NCBI GenBank assembly: GCA_963772555.1
Contig: CAVYXQ010000011.1
Location: 1-64,000, forward strand
From: Roseiarcus sp963772555
GTDB lineage: Bacteria > Pseudomonadota > Alphaproteobacteria > Rhizobiales > Beijerinckiaceae
Reading direction: 5' to 3'
DNA: 64,000 nucleotides
Of the stretch, positions 60,162 to 64,000 are shown one piece after another. Both the position numbers and the translations under genes were made by a program. How positions within the stretch are numbered: position 1 is the stretch's first letter; each line of letters opens with the position of its first letter. A model generated the notes under the pieces. It saw only the letters and a program-made list of their open reading frames with translations. It was not told where the DNA came from and searched no databases.

Positions 60162-61429
60162 CACTTTGGTCCACGTCCCACGAGACCGGATAGATCGTCG
60201 GCCTCAACTCGTTTCAAAAGGGCGGGATCGGCGTAGCCGTCAGGCACGAGTCCGTTGCGCTCCTGATAGGCGCGAACGGCAGAGCGCATCGAATCCCCGA
60301 CCATCCCGTCGATCTCACCAATGTTATAGCCCATTTCCTTGAGTTTGGCCTGCAGCCTCCGGACTTCACTGGCGTTCGGGACATGGTCCTGCGTCGGCCA
60401 GCGCGCAACCACGCCTCCCCCGCCTGCGATGGCGTCGCCGAGCAAGGCGACGGAGAGAGCGTAGGCTGTCGAAGCGTTGTAGGTCTTAATCACGTCGAAA
60501 TTGCCGGTGACGAGGAAAATCGGCCCTTTCAGGCCCGTCGGGATCAGCAGCCGTCCCTCGCCGGACTTGGGCAGATCTCTGCCGTCCGCGCGCCTGACGC
60601 CGCGGTCCGCGAAACTGCTGAAGGGCGCAGGATGCGAGCAGTCCGCATCCTTCAGGGCGAAGCTCGCGGGCAGCTTCACTTCGAAACCCCACGGAAGATC
60701 CCTTTTCCATCCGTGCGCGGCGAGATAGTTGGCGGTCGAGCCGATGGCGTCGGGCGCGCTCGTCCAGATATCGCGCTTTCCGTTGCCCTCGAAGTCGACG
60801 GCGTAGATGAGGAAACTCGACGGCATGAATTGCGTCTGACCCATCGCCCCCGCCCAGGAGCCGCGCATCTGGCGCGCCCTGATGTCGCCGGTCTCGAGGA
60901 TGACCAGCGCTGAAAGAAGTTCGTCGCGGAAATAGTCGCCGCGAAAGCCGATGAAGGCAAGGCTGGCGAGCGCGCGGATGACGTCTTCCGTCCCGGTCGC
61001 CGCGCCGAAATCGGATTCCAGTCCCCAGATGCCCATGATGATGCTGTCGTCGACGCCATAGGTCTGGCTTGCCTTGGACAGCCAAGGCCTCTGCTCCCGC
61101 GCCTTGCCGTGGCCGCGATCGATGCGGTCCGGCGATACGGCGCTGCCGATGTAGTCCCAAATCGGCTGGACGAACTCGGCCTGCGTCCTCGTCCCGGCGA
61201 CGACGTTGGCGTCGAACGAGACGCCGGCGAAGGCCCGCGTGAAGGTCTCGTGCGACACGCCGCGCTCCTGCGCCATCGGCCACAGCGACAGGATGAACTG
61301 GCGAAAGTCGCTACCCTGCTGCGACGGCTTTTTTGCTCGCGCGCTGCCCGGCAAAACGAGGCAGGCCGCCAGCAGAAGGACAAGGCCGACGCCAACAAGC
61401 CGACGCGATTGTGCGTTGCCGCCGCGCAT
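60161..61429 (-). CDS. Lytic murein transglycosylase (MltB-like) with peptidoglycan-binding domain
   Basis: 422 aa. The signal region RLVGVGLVLLLAACLVLPGS includes LAAC, a possible lipobox. The transglycosylase domain has SQTYGVDDSIIMGIWGLESD with the catalytic Glu, ALASLAFIGFRGDYFRDELL and SWAGAMGQTQFMPSSFLIYA. The C-terminal 60 residues are a peptidoglycan-binding_1 domain (VRRLQAKLKEMGYNIGEIDG, then DSMRSAVRAYQERNGLVPDG). It cleaves glycan strands to anhydro-muropeptides. It is co-directional and overlaps the DUF459 gene, suggesting joint envelope roles. Confidence 0.92.
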   Translation of the reverse strand: MRGGNAQSRRLVGVGLVLLLAACLVLPGSARAKKPSQQGSDFRQFILSLWPMAQERGVSHETFTRAFAGVSFDANVVAGTRTQAEFVQPIWDYIGSAVSPDRIDRGHGKAREQRPWLSKASQTYGVDDSIIMGIWGLESDFGAATGTEDVIRALASLAFIGFRGDYFRDELLSALVILETGDIRARQMRGSWAGAMGQTQFMPSSFLIYAVDFEGNGKRDIWTSAPDAIGSTANYLAAHGWKRDLPWGFEVKLPASFALKDADCSHPAPFSSFADRGVRRADGRDLPKSGEGRLLIPTGLKGPIFLVTGNFDVIKTYNASTAYALSVALLGDAIAGGGGVVARWPTQDHVPNASEVRRLQAKLKEMGYNIGEIDGMVGDSMRSAVRAYQERNGLVPDGYADPALLKRVEADDLSGLVGRGPK

Positions 61430-61568
61430 GGGAACTCTCTCTTACCGGCCCCGATGCCGGAAATAGCCAAGCTCGGCGGCTTTAGGAAGCACAATCGACC
61501 GGCGGAAGAGGTCGTCGCATGAGGAGGATCGCTCGGAGGCGATAGGGGACGGGATATCCGGGACCCTC

Positions 61569-62366
61569 CTAATCTTTGATATCCTCCGGGCGCGGCATCG
61601 AAATGATGTTGTAGCCGGCGTCGACGAAGTGGATTTCTCCTGTCACCCCATCCGAAAGGCTGGAGAGCAGATAGAGCGCCGCGCCTCCAACATTTTCGAT
61701 GGTGACGCTGCGCCGGAGGGGCGAATGGGCGCGCTGGAAGTTGAACATGTATCGCGCGTCGGCGATGCCCGCCCCGGCAAGGGTGCGGATGGGACCGGCG
61801 GAGATGGCGTTGATGCGGATGTTGTTCGGGCCGAAGTCGGCCGCCAGATACCGCACGCTGGCCTCCAGCGCGGCTTTGGCGACGCCCATCACATTGTAGT
61901 TCGGCATCACCCGGGTCGAGCCGCCAAAAGTCAGCGTCAGCATCGCCCCGCCCGCCGGCATGAGCGCCGCGGCGCGCCTGACGATCTCGGTGAAGGAAAA
62001 GGCGGAGATGACCATCGTCCGGACGAAGTTGTCGCGGCTCGTGTCGGCGTAGCGCCCCTTCAGCTCGTTGCGGTCGGAAAAGCCGATGCAATGCACGACA
62101 AAGTCGAGCGAGCCCCAGTCCGCCGCGATTGTGGAAAAAAGCGTCTCGAGCGAGCCGACGTCCTCCACGTCGCACGGCCAGACGCGTTTTGAGCCGAGGC
62201 TGTCGGCGAGCGGCGCGACGCGCTTGCCGAGCGCCTCGCCCTGATAGGTGAACGCGAGTTCCGCGCCCTCGCCGGCGAGCGCTTTCGCGATGCCCCAGGC
62301 GATCGAGTGGTCATTGGCGACGCCCATTATCAAACCGCGCTTGCCGCGCATCAGCCCAGACGTCAT
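61569..62366 (-). CDS. fabI: Enoyl-ACP reductase FabI
   Basis: NADH-dependent last step of fatty-acid elongation; 265 aa. The divergent SDR motif is KRGLIMGVANDHSIAWGIAK; VHCIGFSDRNELKGRYADTS and TLTFGGSTRVMPNYNVMGVA contain the catalytic Tyr with AK six residues on (Tyr-X6-Lys). NAISAGPIRTLAGAGIADAR closes the site. ATG 62364-62366. It lies 57 bp downstream of fabB in a fabA-fabB-fabI unit. Confidence 0.96.
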   Translation of the reverse strand: MTSGLMRGKRGLIMGVANDHSIAWGIAKALAGEGAELAFTYQGEALGKRVAPLADSLGSKRVWPCDVEDVGSLETLFSTIAADWGSLDFVVHCIGFSDRNELKGRYADTSRDNFVRTMVISAFSFTEIVRRAAALMPAGGAMLTLTFGGSTRVMPNYNVMGVAKAALEASVRYLAADFGPNNIRINAISAGPIRTLAGAGIADARYMFNFQRAHSPLRRSVTIENVGGAALYLLSSLSDGVTGEIHFVDAGYNIISMPRPEDIKD

Positions 62367-62423
62367 CAAAACGCTCGAGAGCAGGAGGATCGGTGGAACC
62401 CGAAGAAAGCGGCGCCGCCGGGC

Positions 62424-63647
62424 CTAAGCGTCGACGTGCTTGAACACGAGCGTCGCGTTGGCGCCGCCGAAACCGAAGGAATTGGAGAGAACGGCCCGCA
62501 GGCCGACATTGTCGCGCCGCGCCCGCACGATCGGCATGTCGGCGAAGGCGGGGTCGATCTCTTCGATATGCGCGCTTTCGCAGATGAAGCCGTTGCGCAT
62601 CATCAGGAGCGAGTAGATCGCCTCGTGCGCGCCGGTCGCGCCCTGCGAATGTCCGGTCAGCGACTTGGTGGCGGAGATCGGCGGGCATTTTTCGCCGGCG
62701 CCGAACACCTCGCGAATCGCCTCGATCTCTTTCAGATCCCCGACGGGGGTCGAGGTCGCATGCGGGTTGATGTAATCGATCGGCGTCTTCGCCGTCGCCA
62801 GCGCCATGCGCATGCTGCGCACCGCGCCCTCTCCGGACGGCGCAACCATGTCCTGTCCGTCCGAGGTCGCCCCGTAGCCGACGATCTCGCCGTGGATCCT
62901 GGCGCCGCGCGCCTTCGCCCTCTCGTGCTCCTCGAGCACGAGAACGCCGGCCCCGGCCGAAATCACGAAGCCGTCGCGATTCCGGTCGTAGGCGCGCGAG
63001 GCACGCGAGGGCGTCGCATTGAACGCCGAGGACATCGCGCCCATCGCGTCGAACAGCACCGCCAGCGTCCAGTCCAGCTCCTCGCAGCCGCCGGCGAACA
63101 TCACGTCCTGTTTGCCCATGAGGATTTGTTCATAGGCCGCGCCGATGCAGTGGTTCGAAGTCGCGCAGGCGGAAGAAATCGAATAGCTGACGCCCTTGAT
63201 CTTGAACCAGGTGGAAAGCGTCGCCGAGGCCGTCGAGCTCATCGCTTTCGGCACGGCAAAGGGACCGACCCGCTTCGGCCCCTTGGCGCGCGTTACGTCG
63301 GCCGCCTCGACGATGGCGCGCGTCGAGGGTCCGCCCGAGCCCATGATGATGCCGGTCCGCTCGTTCGACACCTCGTCCGGAGCAAGACCGCTATCGACGA
63401 TCGCCTGCTGCATCGCCACGTGATTCCAGGCTGTGCCGCCGCCGTGAAACCGCATCGCCCGGCGGTCGACCGCCTCTTCGGCGTTGAGGGTCGGGGCGCC
63501 GTGGACCTGGGACCGGAAGCCGAGCTCGGCGAACTTCGCCGCGCGGGTAATTCCCGATCGGCCGGAATGAAGGCTCGCCGTCACTTCCTGCGTGTTCGAG
63601 CCGATCGAGGACACAATGCCCATGCCCGTGACGACGACGCGCCTCAT
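62424..63647 (-). CDS. fabB: Beta-ketoacyl-ACP synthase I
   Basis: Condensing enzyme required for unsaturated fatty-acid synthesis; 407 aa from ATG 63645-63647 (GGAG upstream). RRVVVTGMGIVSSIGSNTQE is the N-terminus. The nucleophilic Cys is in YSISSACATSNHCIGAAYEQ; the two His are in YINPHATSTPVGDLKE and SLTGHSQGATGAHEAIY. LSNSFGFGGANATLVF is the C-terminal loop. ATG 63657-63659 would add four residues. Confidence 0.96.
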   Translation of the reverse strand: MRRVVVTGMGIVSSIGSNTQEVTASLHSGRSGITRAAKFAELGFRSQVHGAPTLNAEEAVDRRAMRFHGGGTAWNHVAMQQAIVDSGLAPDEVSNERTGIIMGSGGPSTRAIVEAADVTRAKGPKRVGPFAVPKAMSSTASATLSTWFKIKGVSYSISSACATSNHCIGAAYEQILMGKQDVMFAGGCEELDWTLAVLFDAMGAMSSAFNATPSRASRAYDRNRDGFVISAGAGVLVLEEHERAKARGARIHGEIVGYGATSDGQDMVAPSGEGAVRSMRMALATAKTPIDYINPHATSTPVGDLKEIEAIREVFGAGEKCPPISATKSLTGHSQGATGAHEAIYSLLMMRNGFICESAHIEEIDPAFADMPIVRARRDNVGLRAVLSNSFGFGGANATLVFKHVDA

Positions 63648-63687
63648 CGACGACTCCATACCCCTCGCGCCATCTTAAGCTCGTCTT

Positions 63688-64000
63688 TCAGGCCGGCATC
63701 GGGTTTGGCGCGCCGAACAGTCCGACGCGCAAATCCTTCACTTCATATATCCGCTTGCCGTCGGCCTCCAGCCAGCCGTCGGCGATGCCGAGGATCAGCT
63801 TGCCCCGGAACACCCGTTTCATGTCGACGCCGTAGATGACCCTTTTGACGGTGGGAAGCACCTGATCGGCGAACTTGACCTCGCCGACGCCAAGCGCCCG
63901 GCCGCGGCCGGGCAGGCCGAGCCAGCCGAGAAAAAATCCGGTGAGCTGCCAGAGCGCGTCGAGCCCAAGGCAGCCCGGCATGACCGGATCGCCCTTGAAA
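63688..64000 (-). CDS. fabA: 3-hydroxydecanoyl-ACP dehydratase/isomerase, C-terminal part
   Basis: Dehydrates and isomerises 3-hydroxydecanoyl-ACP, the branch point to unsaturated fatty acids. The visible 103 residues start FKGDPVMPGCLGLDALWQLT, with the catalytic Asp in LDALWQL; the catalytic His lies just outside. VKRVIYGVDMKRVFRGKLIL and GIADGWLEADGKRIYEVKDL match FabA. The window ends inside the gene, so the N-terminus is not visible. It is the first gene of the fabA-fabB-fabI unit in this window. Confidence 0.94.
   Translation of the reverse strand, partial: FKGDPVMPGCLGLDALWQLTGFFLGWLGLPGRGRALGVGEVKFADQVLPTVKRVIYGVDMKRVFRGKLILGIADGWLEADGKRIYEVKDLRVGLFGAPNPMPA

Overview
The window is high-GC, densely packed bacterial DNA. 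Gene content and order point to an alphaproteobacterium of the order Hyphomicrobiales (Rhizobiales); Beijerinckiaceae or Methylocystaceae are possible, but the sequence does not settle the family. The pointers are the mnmE-mnmG-rsmG-parA-parB block, the rho/hemJ side facing the PPSR-maf-aroE-coaE-dnaQ-secB side, fabI-fabB-fabA, fdxA-carD, phaAB with divergent phaR, and SAM-II-era style overlaps such as ATGA and GTGA throughout. No rRNA, tRNA or CRISPR array was seen.

Layout. 1-6.2 kb (minus): a peptide-type ABC importer operon followed by a HyuA-like hydantoinase/oxoprolinase; the last 1.7 kb is heavily frameshifted. 6.3-8.0 kb: accD and trpA. 8.1-9.9 kb: a DUF3311 protein plus a sodium:solute symporter. 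9.9-13.8 kb: an orphan TRAP solute-binding protein, a family-4-like uracil-DNA glycosylase and ETF-ubiquinone oxidoreductase. 13.9-16.5 kb: a TPR protein and ispE, with an IS630-family element inserted exactly in the ispE stop codon. 17.9-21.6 kb: the C-terminal half of an SUV3-like helicase-related protein, a 7Fe ferredoxin and CarD with a long histone-H1-like tail. 21.7-24.5 kb: PHB genes phaB, phaA and regulator phaR. 24.5-27.4 kb: glyoxalase II, a methyltransferase, gpmA and a secreted hypothetical.

27.5-33.2 kb is the tRNA-modification and chromosome-partition cluster mnmE, mnmG, rsmG, parA, parB. It carries two perfect parS sites, one at the start of mnmG and one inside rsmG within a 36-bp perfect palindrome. 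33.3-40.8 kb: holA, leuB, metX, metW, a decayed methyltransferase, a DUF29 protein, a MarR regulator with divergent quinone-oxidoreductase-like gene, and an SDR. 40.9-48.4 kb: an ABC-F ATPase (one frameshift), aminopeptidase P, hpt, ftsE, ftsX (two frameshifts), plsC and a hypothetical. 48.6-52.1 kb: a chorismate mutase, hisC, tyrA, ChaC-type aromatic amino acid operon.

52.2-58.7 kb is the likely chromosomal origin neighbourhood. rho and hemJ read leftward, PPSR-maf-aroE-coaE-dnaQ read rightward, and the ~450-bp gap between them holds a perfect CtrA-type site (TTAA-N7-TTAA), a perfect DnaA box and several 7/9 boxes. This matches the Caulobacter origin neighbourhood except that hemE is not beside it. 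58.9-64.0 kb: a DUF459 SGNH protein, an MltB-like murein transglycosylase, then fabI, fabB and fabA (cut by the window end).

I found no convincing wholly new system. The strongest items are the origin/parS architecture, the CarD fusion-like tail, the truncated helicase beside the IS, and a set of frameshifts that may be assembly errors.
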